Shown one piece after another: positions 21,790-31,883 of a stretch of DNA of 64,000 bases. Made by a program: the position numbers and the translations under genes. Origin of the DNA: Pristionchus mayeri (Eukaryota; Nematoda; Chromadorea; Rhabditida; Neodiplogasteridae); NCBI GenBank assembly GCA_036245805.1, contig BTRK01000001.1:434001-498000 (forward strand), read 5' to 3'. Numbering within the stretch: the stretch's first letter is position 1; each line of letters starts with the position of its first letter. The notes beneath the pieces were generated by a model that was not told the origin of the DNA, did no database searches, and saw nothing but the letters and a program-made list of their open reading frames with translations.

Positions 21790-22500
21790 AAAAACGAAAG
21801 AATGATCGTTACATTGCTAATTGGAAGTGAAATTTTACACACCTATCACAGTGGGGTTTCATTAGAAACATATCTTCGTTTGGAAACGTTTCTTTTCGAT
21901 AATGATTGCTTGGATTTGGACATAAATTATAATTATGTTAATGAAGAGTATGCAAAGGAATTGTGGTATGAGCGGAGTCAAAAGGAATTAATGTAGTAGG
22001 ACTAATCTACTATATTTATTTGTTTTTTTCCAAGAAGATTCCTTCAAATGAATAGAAAAACAAACTTCAGCAGCCTTATGTTTGGCCTGTGAGGTATCAG
22101 TGATTCCCATCGTTCTGAAAGAGCTTCATTCCTCATGCTTCCTATCGAATGCGGTCACCATTGCGATCCTCCATGTTTCTTTTCCCAGATTTTTTTAAAC
22201 CATTTTGTAATTAAAAGCACATTTTTCACATCTCCCGTTCGATTCAGGCTGCACGTGGATCTTTTAGTTGCAAGCGTCCCGACATTTTGATCAGAATGGC
22301 GTAGTCAATTGAAATACAAATGTAATATTACTATTCCGATGCAGTTGTCGTGCTGGGAGGGCAGCTACCCTTCAATTTCTTCCTGTCTTCTTCCTCATTT
22401 CAGGTACTGTAGCGACTCGCTCTGCTGCGTCTTCCACATCACCTAAGACGATCATGCAGCAGTTGCAGCCGTGTAACGCGCTATATCTAGTGAATCAATT
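21790..22500 (-). repeat. composite dispersed repeat, copy 1
   Basis: Reverse complement of 58090-58800: shares CAGTGGGGTTTCATTAGAAA, AGTGATTCCCATCGTTCTGA, TGCTGCGTCTTCCACATCAC and more in collinear order. The block around 22140-22180 reads, on the minus strand, as a degenerate RIAMVTAFDRKHEE peptide that recurs in other copies. Family unclassified. Confidence 0.65.
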
Positions 22501-22938
22501 GAATGTATGGGGTCGCTGTTGAAAACAGTCGATTATGCTGGATTGAGCATTTTTTTATTCCTTGCGTGAGTCTCGTAGAAAAAAAAATGTTATAGAAAAT
22601 GCGATTAGAGTTTCACAATATCTATACCTAGGGACCACAAGGGGTATAGGAAAAAAAATGAAGCCATGCCACTCAAACTATGCTCAATATAACCACTCTA
22701 ATCAAGATCATGAGGGAGTTTACGTCACAGCGTGTCAGACCAGACCATCTGGCGGCGTAGAGAAACTTTCGCACTCTCGATTGCACTATATCGAAGTGAA
22801 TTCATTGGGAAAATATATTCAGTGAAACAGATTTCAACTTGAGGAACCTAGAGTAAAATATAGGGACATAATTAATTTGTCTTGTGAAGCTCATTTCAAA
22901 AGTGCTATTTCGAAACTCACCACATGATGACTTTCAAA
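22501..22938. other. spacer with fragment related to N arm
   Basis: 22620-22690 (TAGGGACCACAAGGGGTATAG...CTATGCTCAA) matches the inverted module of element N near 36100-36155. Otherwise nothing is recognised; the 87-codon frame at 22562 overlaps this repeat and is not called. Confidence 0.4.
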
Positions 22939-23217
22939 TGAGAACTAGTCTGAGCACAATATCGGCAGACCCCACTTCTGGGTACTTTTCTGAATCCTCA
23001 TGAGTAGCTCTACAGCTGGTATGCACAGATTTTGGATACTGTTTTTAGTATTCGAGTAAACTTTGAAAGTTCACATTTTTATGCATATTTATCGCTTTTT
23101 CTCGAATTCTAAAAACAATATCCAAAATCTGTACATACCAGGTGTAGATCTACTCATGAGGATTCAGAAAAGTATGCATGAGTGGGGTCTTCCGATATTT
23201 CCCTATGAGGAGTTCTC
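22939..23217. repeat. 280-bp hairpin
   Basis: GAGAACTAGTCT...CCTCATGAGTAG...ATTTTGGATACTGTTTTTAG pairs with the second half (CTAAAAACAATATCCAAAAT...ACTCATGAGGATTCAGAAAAG...GAGGAGTTCTC). Loop near 23070-23095. Non-coding palindromic repeat. Confidence 0.7.
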
Positions 23218-23370
23218 ATTTTAAGATGATAAAAACGAAATATAAATAAATACAACACAGCGGACTTAGGAAACGAAGTAAAATTCCCAAAATTAAATAT
23301 TAGCTTCATACCTTATTCTTTCAAATATTTTCATATTCAGATTAAAGTATTTATTTTTTTTCATTTAGTT

Positions 23371-23471
23371 ATGGCCTTAAATTCGACTTATTTCTTCGTC
23401 GCGTCACCGCTCCCCGACGCTCAATTACGAGAAATGATCCGCCGCGAGAACAAAGGAGTTCATCGTAGTTA
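23371..23471 (+). CDS. short ORF interrupted by mariner insertion
   Basis: After acceptor-like TTTTCATTTAG, an ATG at 23371 opens LNSTYFFVASPLPDAQLREM and continues into the mariner left terminus. The GC-richer codons stop being protein-like at the TIR. After mariner removal a stop follows almost at once. Possibly a disrupted first exon; low confidence. Confidence 0.25.
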
Positions 23472-24686
23472 TTGGGGTGTCCGGAAAGTTCGTATAATGC
23501 TTCGGAAAAAAGTCAGTTCGCGATCAAATGCAGTGATTGCGCAATCTGTTTGTCAACAATGTATTGCATCATTCTGACGTTGAGTAGTGAGACGATTTAT
23601 TCAGTCTCCTAGTTGCTACATTGATTCTTGTGATGGACTCCCATCTCTACCTCCGAGCAGTTTTACTTCATTACTACCGTCTTGGCCGATCCGTGAAGCA
23701 GGCCCACTCTGCCCTGGCCCAGTCGGAAGGAGCTGACGCCCCCTCCATACCCTTCTGCTATAAGTGGTTCTCCCGCTTCAAGAAAGGGGAGTTTGGTCTC
23801 GATGATCAACCCCGCTCTGGACGCCCTCCCTCCCTCGATCAGCCTCTCGTTCTCCGCACATTGAAGCGCAAGCCCATGGCCAGAAGGATACTGGTACTCC
23901 CAGATCAACGGTGTCCGATATCCTCCATCGATCTGGGAAGAAGCCGAAACTCCCACAAGTGATTCCCCATGACCTCTCCCCCGAACAGCTGAAAAATCGT
24001 GTTCAAGTCTGACGGGAATTACTCCATCGTAGATCCAATCTTCGATGGGTCAATTTCATCATTGCTACAGATGAGAAGTGGATCACGTACGATAACCCTG
24101 TGAGGAGACTGCAATGGGTGGATGCAGATGAGAAGCCCACGCCCGTCCCGAAGAAGGAAGAGCACGGAAAGAAGGAACTCATCTGCTTCTTCTTCTCAGT
24201 GCTCGGTCCCATCTACTGGGAGATCCTCGCCCCTGGCACCAGCATCAATGCCGACCTCTTCTCTGAACAACTGGAAGATGTCGCGATCTTAGTCCCTCCC
24301 AGACTCCTGAACCAGGGAAAAATTCTTCCTCTGATGGACAATGCTCGCCCACATCGAGCGAAGATGACCCAGAAGAAAATGGACGAGCTGAAGATCGAGA
24401 GGATTCCCCATCCACCGTATTCCCCGGATCTCTCCCCATGCGACTACCACTGCTTCCGCTCTCTCTCTGACTTCTGCAAAGGAAAGAAGTTCAAAGATCG
24501 AGATGAAGTTGTGAGGGCTTTCGCGAACTGGGCGGTCTCGAAGAAACCCGCATTCTGGAAGAGAGGAATCGAGACCCTGCCCAATCGCTAGTGAGAAAGA
24601 AGGGTGCATACATTGGTCTCTGAGAATTGTAAAGCATTGAATAAAAAATAAAAACAAAAATTATACGAACTTTCCGGACACCCCAA
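23472..24686 (+). mobile_element. full-length mariner, TIR TTGGGGTGTCCGGAAAG
   Basis: 1215 bp, the usual mariner length. Perfect TIRs TTGGGGTGTCCGGAAAGTTC...TATAA at both ends with TA target duplications (23470-23471, 24687-24688). Contains one transposase gene in plus orientation, now inactive. A second, half-length copy of the same family lies at 30982-31561 on the minus strand. Confidence 0.95.
23633..24591 (+). pseudogene. mariner transposase, frameshifted, with nonsense codon
   Basis: Transposase of the IS630/Tc1/mariner group that cuts and pastes between its TIRs at TA sites. The N-terminus (MDSHLYLRAVLLHYYRLGRS) has the helix-turn-helix region with the WFSRFKKGEFGLDDQPRSGR mariner motif. 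Catalytic D,D34D: GAT at 24070 (ATDEKW), GAC at 24337 (LMDNARPH) and GAC at 24442 (YSPDLSPCDYHCF), with exactly 34 residues between the last two. Two disabling lesions are seen: a 16-bp deletion after ATGGCCAG near 23885 (the bases are present in the 31-kb copy) and TGT to TGA at about 24008. Length about 320 codons, near family norm. All three catalytic Asp codons are intact, so inactivation was through frameshift and stop. Confidence 0.95.
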
Positions 24687-24841
24687 TAAAACCCGTTCTC
24701 TGTAAGACTGCAGGTGGTATGGCACAACTCGGTCAAAATGATCGCCCAGAGCTCATACTTTGGGAACATGACCCCTCGGGCCAAATAACTTTTCAACCGG
24801 AAATGTGACCTGAAATATCGATTTTTGATCTACCGAAATCG

Positions 24842-25455
24842 ATTTTTCAGATTTCCGATTTCGATAACGTGCGATAGCTCATTCGAGAGAGCGTAAAAAG
24901 TTATGTCAGAAACTGTAAGGAAACCAGAATCCATCGACGTTGACGTTAATTATAGCACGAAGAATCAGCGTTTTCATCACTTTTCGTAGATAATGGCATG
25001 AATGCTCATGAAAATGGGATGACTGCATTCCAGTTTCGACATATATTATGTATTTTTTAGTGCTTAACACGATGAAACTCTAAAAAAGCCACATTTTTAT
25101 TGCGCTTCTGCTCGGAACGTCGCTCAACCACGACGCCTTCAGAATCGAAATATGTGAAACTTCAGATTTCGATATCATCTAATAGCTCATTGGAAAGAGC
25201 ACAAAAAGTTGTGTAAGCAACGGAAAGGAAAATCAGAATCCATCAACGATGACGTCAATTAGAGCTCGAAGAATCACCATTTCCACCACTTTTTGTAGAT
25301 CATCACATGAATGCTTATGAAAATGGGATGACTGCATTCCAATTTCGATATATATTGTGCATTTGTTAGTGCTAAACAAGATGCAACTCCAGAACAGCCA
25401 CATTAGTATTACGTTTTTGCTCGGAACGTCGCTCAGAGCTCTTCCGGTGTTTATC
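24842..25455. repeat. 310-bp tandem duplication forming left arm of E
   Basis: Two direct units (about 24842-25160 and 25161-25455) share GATTTCGATA...AATAGCTCATT, ATGAAAATGGGATGACTGCATTCCA and GCTCGGAACGTCGCTCA. An inverted partial copy (26862-26934) follows gene 2, so these units serve as the left arm of a foldback. Confidence 0.7.
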
Positions 25456-25595
25456 TGCACATCTGTCACTGTCCCGCCCGGAAAGTGGGGGAGAAGGGGG
25501 AGGGGGAGAGTTGACCCCATCAAGAGGAGGAGGAAGATCAATTCTTCCAAACACTGGCTATTCTCATTCATCTCCATGTATCAACCGTGCAATTA

Positions 25596-26122
25596 TCACG
25601 CCTCTTACGAGATAATCGAGCAGATTCTGGCAAAGCGACCATTTTTCAGTTTCCGGTTTTCGACGTTTTTGAGGTCCTCCAAGGTCAACTAAGACCCTAG
25701 TGACTGGATTAGTCACTACAGCTGTTACTGGATTAGTCACTACAGCTGGCGAATCCATCCATCCAAAAAATCAGTGGCTTTTCGAGCGGTTTTTGAGTTA
25801 TGCCCAGTTGAATGTAGCACATTAAGGACCCAAAACAAGGACAAATGAATTGGAAAGGTCGATAGAGCGCGCAAAGTTAGCCCGGAATTCGAAAAATGGC
25901 AACTTCATGTTTGTTTTGAAGCCAGATGTGAATTTTCGAAGGACAAGGTGCGCGAGCGACCGGTGCAGCAGCTCGATGAGTAACAGCTGTAGTGACTAAT
26001 CCAGTCACTAGGGTCTTAGTTGACCTTGGAGGACCTCAAAAACGTCGAAAACCGGAAACTGAAAAATGGTCGCTTTGCCAGAATCCCAGCATTTTGAGTC
26101 GATTCTCTCGCAAGAGGCGTGT
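25596..26122. mobile_element. TA-flanked foldback S
   Basis: Ends CACGCCTCTTACGAGATAAT and inverted counterpart (ATTCTCTCGCAAGAGGCGTG) lie just inside TA (25594-25595, 26123-26124). Long arms share GACCCTAGTGACTGGATTAG and CGACGTTTTTGAGGTCC. A direct repeat of CTGGATTAGTCACTACAGCT occurs in the left arm (about 25710-25750). Loop about 25760-25975. Confidence 0.75.
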
Positions 26123-26140
26123 TATGTTGTTGTTGTTATT

Positions 26141-26841
26141 ATGAAATATTCAGCATGCACTTCGGCATGTTCGGATGATGCTCTTACGGAGCTACAACAT
26201 GACGAGGACATCGATGATGCAATCTCGGAGCAAGAGAATACTCAATACGACAACGAGAAAAATATGGAGAAGGGATGGACTATCAAGCAGAGGAAGGCAG
26301 TCGTGCGATTCACTGATAAGGCTAAGAAGTACATCGAGAAGCTCTACGATCACGGTATCTCTCAGAAGAAGCATATTGCTCCTGAGGAAGCTGAGAAGAT
26401 GATGGCTAATGAGAACAAAAACGGCGTCCGTGGCGTCCGTCGGTCGAGGAAAGACTAACTGCGAAACAGATCTTATCACTGTACTCTCGCATTTCTGCAG
26501 CAGTTTCGAAGAAGCCTCGATTCAAGCGATTCATGAGAGTTGAGATAGAGGAAGAAGAGGAATTCGACCAGAATACGATCTTCGAGGAGGGATGGTACAA
26601 CGACGTTCACGATCTCTATGTCCAGTCAATCACCGACAATCGACACGAAATATTCGACCTCACTCAGCCTCTTGAATTTGATCACGATGAGATTTTCACG
26701 ATGAAGTCGAATGATCATAATGAAGGTCATAGATGGCACATGAAACATCATCGCTATCCCCCGCATCGTGTGTATAAACGCGATGACTGCGTCAAAATAA
26801 TCAATTCAATTTATCTACAAACATTCATTTCCTTTGTATAA
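26141..26841 (+). pseudogene. second GWxL-domain family member, frameshifted
   Basis: Frame 1 (to 26458) contains an acidic leader (ELQHDEDIDDAISEQENTQY), then the module GWTIKQRKAVVRFTDKAKKY with GISQKKHIAPEEAEKMM. The homologous continuation ERLTAKQILSLYSRISAAV and the acidic tail VEIEEEEEFDQNTIFEEG lie in another frame, open from about 26413 to 26841. The shift falls at or near a CGTCCGTGG direct repeat (about 26423-26441). Domain order and the acidic tail match the plus-strand gene of element A, but the zinc finger is absent and there is no intron at the equivalent QQI/KQI position. It may be an intronless derivative or a partial capture. Function unknown. Confidence 0.7.
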
Positions 26842-26931
26842 TTACTTTCAAAATAATATATGTCGAAACTGAAATGCAGTCATCCCATTTTCATGAGCAT
26901 TCATGCCATGATCTACGAAAAGTGATGAAAA

Positions 26932-28725
26932 TGATAGGGAAATGGAAAGGTTCCGACGATAATTCTTAGCACGTTCATGGTGTGATGAATAGTTCCTGAT
27001 TTTAGGCGTCGATTGACACCGAGTACGTATTTTTGGATTTTTTTCCGATTAATCATTTCTTTTCAAAGGTTCAAGAGCGTGCGCAAATGGAGCTGCAAAT
27101 GGGCGGTGCTTCCCCTCTACTTTCTCGCTTGTCTCTCACCCGGCGTGTGCAGAGAGGTCGCGGACCCCTGTCTTTCCCCTTCTCCTCGAGCAAAGCTCGA
27201 TTAAAGAGAGAGCGAAGCTATGCTCAAAATTTTGGAGAAACCAGGCAGAGCGGGCTCCGTCCGCTTCGCCCTCGTCCCGATTTCGACTCCCTTTCCGTTG
27301 TGACTCTTTCGAGGTGTTTTGTGCCATAACTTGAGCCAAAGATACGACATCACGAAACGGCAAAATGTATGACCTTATTTAGCTTCAAAGGGATACATTA
27401 AACCCACAAATGACCCTGCCAAAGCAATTCGCTCAGCCACCTTGCGGTCTCTAGATATAGAGGAACATTCGTAATTTAGAAACGATGAGAGACGGCGAAG
27501 TTATTTCTTCATTCTCCGATATGCCTTTTTTTCGATCAAACAGGCCAGAGGCTACTATGGATGGCGGCAACTTTTCTAAAATATATTTTGATCAATCGAT
27601 CTGTCTACTACATATGTCATCTCTTATATCAAATTAAATTCCTTCTATTTAACTCATCGATCATCGCTCAGCGGCAGCAGTTGCTCCAGGGATCGTGGAG
27701 GAAAGACAATTTCTCGTCTCGAGCGAAGTCGGCACTCTAGCTTCGTAACTAACCACGCCTACTTTATTTCAAGCAACGAAACAGAGAAATCTGCAACAGA
27801 ACGAATAGGTGAATTCGAGGTTTCTCGTTTGTATCATCTTCGTAACGATTCCCTCTCGTCATTGTGTCCTCCTCAGACGATATCATCAACATTATATTAG
27901 TAATAAAAACACCCAGTAAACCGAGAAATGTCAATTTCAAAATTTTGATCAGAGCTTCTAGCTCCAAAAACTACTCCAAGATCCGTCTATGGCGCATCTG
28001 GCCAAGCAGTCTAGAAAAGTTCATGACGATGAGGAGGGTTCCTCTGTTAAATAATTTAACTTTCCTAGAGGAAATGTCATCCTGATCGCTTGGTTTTTCT
28101 TACAATACGAGGTGTTATGATTATGGTGAGATGGGAATGAAGTGGATTTTTAAATTTTATATTCGAGGGTCGAGCAAGGGAAAAAATTATCCGAGCATCT
28201 CCTTGAGGTTTTGTAGTAAGAGAGATACATGAAAACGGCAAAACTCCTGCCACCGAGATTACACATGTCAGGCTCGTGTTATTGCAATCGTGGATATATA
28301 TATTTTTGGGCATTCCGACTCACAACAGAATACTCTGCCATCTCTATGTTTAACACATGTATCAGGAGTCAGTGGATGAAAAATTACCACCCCGGGAACA
28401 TTTTCAAAAAATTGTTCCTGATTTCACTCATATTATAATGTTAGAATATCCTAGGAGCCCGTTTGCGTAAGAATCGGACAATTGTTGGCACGAGCTTAAA
28501 AAGTCAAATCTCTGTAACTTCGTGATTTGGGGTAATCTGACCCGCTGATCACGATAGGCATGTTCATTTTGGTCAAAGATCTGTCGTTGACCCCAGACGC
28601 CATGACGTCGAAATAAGCCAATTTCGCATATCTGAGTTCCGGTAATCGGTAAAACTAAGCCAACATAGATTCCGAGGCAGAAACGCCTGACCAATTAATT
28701 TTTCACGAAACATTAATAGTAATTA
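26932..28725. repeat. segmental duplication, copy 2
   Basis: Direct near-identical copy of 13650-15430, about 13.3 kb apart. It includes the left arms of R (from about 28349) and F (from about 28456) but not their right arms. Left junction is with the truncated right arm of E; right junction is the BEL 5' LTR. Copy 2 keeps TTAATTTTTCACGAAA that copy 1 lost and lacks TTTGATGGCAATC that copy 1 keeps, so the two diverged by separate small deletions. Confidence 0.85.
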
Positions 28726-29476
28726 TGTAGCGAAATCACTTCGCTACTATTAATTCATTCAATAATAATCAATAAACAAATCAATTTGAATATTTCAACA
28801 AATAAAATCAGTTATCAATCATATTGTTCATTCACAACTACCGTAATCTCTCACGCCTTCCACTGATCACACTGGTCACTTGGGCCAGTTCCGCTGCAGA
28901 ATGTCCTACACGGAAGATGCAGGGTAGCCTACCGTATGCCGCGGAGCACTTGTATTTTTGCTGGACTTTTTCTTTTTTTTGGCGTTGAAGAAGTTTCCTC
29001 GACGTTCACGTCACTTTTTCTTCCATTTTCTTTCATACTTTCATCACTTAATTAGGCGCACTTGCCTAGTCATTCATGCTAGTCGTCCTGCGAATCTTCG
29101 CGAGCTAGTTCATCGTCCTTTTCTTAGCTGACCTGCGAATCTTCGTGAGCTATTTCACTGTTCCTTTCACCGTTCACTCATTAAATCATTTTCACCATTC
29201 AGGCCCTTCACTAGGGCATCATCTCACCTCCATCCCACTTGAGACGCCCACCGCGTCAATAGCTTGGGCATCATCTCTCCCTCCAACTCCCTCCACCACA
29301 GGTACATTCCACTTCTTCCAGTCAATCAATAGCCCACCAATCCACCCTATTCCCCACTTGTGATCTACCCCGTTCTTTCGTGTTTTCCCTTGTAAATCAA
29401 AGTAAATAAAGCGTATTTATTTTCACCACTCGTCCTTTGCATACCATAAAGGGATTCTAGCAATAGAAATTTTCCA
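28726..29476 (+). repeat. 5' LTR of BEL/Pao retrotransposon
   Basis: Starts TGTAGCGAAATCACTTCGCT (a short hairpin), precisely at the point where the F-type arm is interrupted, and ends CA two bases before the primer-binding site. About 751 bp. Contains AATAAAGCG near 29406 as probable polyadenylation signal. No 3' LTR is present in the window. Confidence 0.75.
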
Positions 29477-29478
29477 TA

Positions 29479-29489
29479 TGGTGCATCGG
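29479..29489 (+). other. primer-binding site for tRNA-Gly
   Basis: TGGTGCATCGG is the exact complement of a glycine tRNA 3' end (CCGATGC + A + CCA). Position two bases after the LTR supports reverse-transcription priming. Confidence 0.75.
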
Positions 29490-29646
29490 CTTTTTTAAAC
29501 AATCCTAGCCATAATCATCAAGTCCCGCGTGGCCCAAAAACATTCTATCACCAGTCACACCACTTTCGTTCATTCCCAAAACAATCACCATTGCTTCCAC
29601 TTCCACTTTCGCTATCCCTTCAACCGTTTCAACTCGCCGTCAAAGA

Positions 29647-30983
29647 ATGGGCGACACTTTCGAGTCAGAATTCTCTACCGATTATGGCAAACTCTATTCA
29701 CTTCTCGATGAGCTCAAACCGCTCTTCGAAACAATCGATCTCGAAACCACGAGACTGCCCCAGATTTCTAATCAAAATGATATCATGTCACTGAGCTCCC
29801 ACATGGTCACTACCATTGGTGACGCCGAGGAAATCATCACCAATTACACAGGAATCGTCGAATCAATCCTGGCACGAATCGAAGAGATGGGAAAGAAGAT
29901 TGAGGATAAGGAAAGAGCAGAGAAAGAAGAAAAATATCTCGAGGAAGTGACCAACGGCGTGCATGGATCAAGCAACTTGGCGATGAACGCAGTCAGTTTG
30001 ACTTCCCTTCTCAAAAGTAAAGGGTCAAAATACGAAAATAGGCTCAATAGATCGATACGACGCGTTCGCGCGGTTTCGATACTAGGAACTCCCCTCATTC
30101 TGCCACTTTCGTTGACCAGGGCTCAAATTCAAATCAGTCTCCCCATCAATCTTTCACGCCTGCGCCAAACCAAAACGCATTCAGCGCGCAATCGCCCCCT
30201 CCCTCCCATGTCACTCAGTCACATGCCGCTCCCGTTGACCAAGGGGATAATAGCAATGGCATCAATAGCCCTTCGCTCATTACTAGTCCCTCCCCGCCTG
30301 TCGACGGCACTAGGGCATCATCACTTACTCATGATTCAACATTCAGTGCGCAGATTTCGTCATCAACTCAGTCACCCGCTCCAATCACTTCAGTGGCGCC
30401 CAGTCCCAGTCTTTCACTCCCCCCAATCAAACTCGAGACTTTTGACGGTAGCGACATCACTCGTTGGTCTGCCTTCAAGTATAAGATCGAGTCCCTCATC
30501 ATCAATTAGCCACACTTGTCAGAGGTAGAAAAGACCTTCCACATCCGATCTAGTCTGAAAGGGGAAGCGCACTCTCTCATCGCATCACTTCCAATCCAAC
30601 CCAACTTCCTCGCCAAGATGATTTCTAGATTAGAATCAGAATACGATCGTCAAGATCTCACTCAAGCTCGACTCGTGAAATCACTTCGTTCCATTAGAGC
30701 CAAATCATCCCGAGTCGAAGACCAACTCTCGGCTGTCCGTTCAATGATCAACATAGCCCACTCCATTCACGATACCTGGGGAATCAACGCACTCTGCATG
30801 CAACAGCAATTCGCTGAATGCATCCACCCCAAGTTTATTACTCTCGTCACCCGTAGTAAACCTGATTCACTGGTATCCGCCCTCGAATTAATTGAGAATA
30901 AATTGCGCGAGGAGCGCGAGGATACAGTCATGATCAGCGCGTTCACTTCACCACGTCCCAACTTTGTTGTCAACTCATCGTAG
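29647..30983 (+). pseudogene. BEL/Pao gag, broken
   Basis: Structural protein of an LTR retrotransposon. The N-terminal part (from MGDTFESEFSTDYGKLYSLL) has a coiled-coil-like stretch (KKIEDKERAEKEEKYLEEV). A Ser/Pro/Gln-rich linker lies in a different frame (about 30045-30420, FVDQGSNSNQSPHQSFTPAP). The DUF1759-type core follows: LPPIKLETFDGSDITRWSAF, LSEVEKTFHIRSSLKGEA and LITLVTRSKPD-like region to 30983. Lesions: a frameshift near 30040-30055 and an in-frame TAG at about 30507. The frame ends at 30983 where mariner DNA begins; protease, RT and integrase are all missing. Identification rests on the DGSDITRW/SEVEK/LKGEA pattern typical of BEL gag. Confidence 0.8.
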
Positions 30984-31561
30984 ATCTACGATGGAGTAAT
31001 TCCCGACAAACTTGAACACGATTTTTCAGCTGTTCGGGGGAGAGGTCATGGGGGATCACTTGTGGGAGTTTCGGCTTCTTCCCAGATCGATGGAGGATAC
31101 CGGACACCGTTGATCTGGGAGTACCAGTATCCTTCTTCAACTCACGCACACTGGCCATGGGCTTGCGCTTCAGTGTGCGGAGAACGAGAGGCTGATCGAG
31201 GGAGGGAGGGCTTCCAGAGCGGGGTTGATCATCGAGACCAAACTCCCCTTTCTTGAAGCGGGAGAACCACTTATAGCAGAAGGGTATGGAGGGGGGCGTC
31301 AGCTCCTTCCGACTGGGCCAGGGCAGAGTGGGCCTCCTTCACTGATCGGCCAAGACGGTAGTAATGAAGTAAAACTGCTCGGAGGAAGAGATGGGAGTCC
31401 ATCACAAGAATCAATGTAGCAACTAGGAGACTGATTAAATCCTCTCACTACTCAACGTCAGAATGATGCAATACATTGTTGACAAACAGATTGCGCAATC
31501 ACTGCATTTGATCGCGAACTGACTTTTTTCCGAAGCATTATACGAACTTTCCGGACACCCC
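30982..31561 (-). mobile_element. half mariner, 5' part only
   Basis: Reverse complement of the first 580 bp of the mariner at 23472, including its TIR (31561 inward) followed by TA. It encodes MDSHLFLRAV... to VQVCRELLHRRS, including the 16 bp deleted in the other copy, but has an extra C in the GACGCCCCCC run (about 31292) that shifts the frame. Catalytic core and second TIR are absent. Its broken end is joined directly to BEL gag. Confidence 0.9.
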
Positions 31562-31883
31562 AATATATTTCGCTTTCTGCAAACCGTGTTTCTTCCAACA
31601 TAAAAGTTGTTCAAGCTCTTAGATGCGGTTCTTTCCATTTTTTTAGCGACTCTCTACCTCAAAAATTAAACGATTTATAACCTCTCAAACTTTTGATATT
31701 TTGAGAGCCGGCTTTTAGGTTGTTTGTAATTTACGGCTCTACAACTTGAAACAGTTCCTTATCTTTAGATGCATAAATACCGTTAATGGGTACCCAGTTT
31801 GAATTTTTTGTAAATCAAGGTTTTTATTTCCTACATTCTCTCAGAATACTTCTGATAAATTATTAAATTTATTAAATTATTAC
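31562..31883. other. spacer with AGCCGGCTTTTAGG core
   Basis: Contains ACATAAAAGTTGTTC and GAGAGCCGGCTTTTAGG (about 31704), words shared with the TTAA MITE at 5 kb, R right arm and H arms. Probably a decayed half of that foldback family. No gene. Confidence 0.45.

Larger units (their letters stand above)
24970..26934. mobile_element. foldback E carrying broken GWxL gene
   Basis: The left arm block (ATCACTTTTCGTAGAT...ATGAATGCTCATGAAAATGG...GTTTCGACATATATTA) is found inverted at 26862-26934. Between them lie element S and a frameshifted C2H2/GWxL-family gene. The right arm ends abruptly at ATG|ATAGGG where the duplicated segment copy 2 begins, so the outer part of the right arm is missing. 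Confidence 0.6.

Noticed and set aside
24289..24796. Minus-strand frames of 122 and 101 codons across the mariner
   Set aside because: Antisense shadows of the transposase gene.
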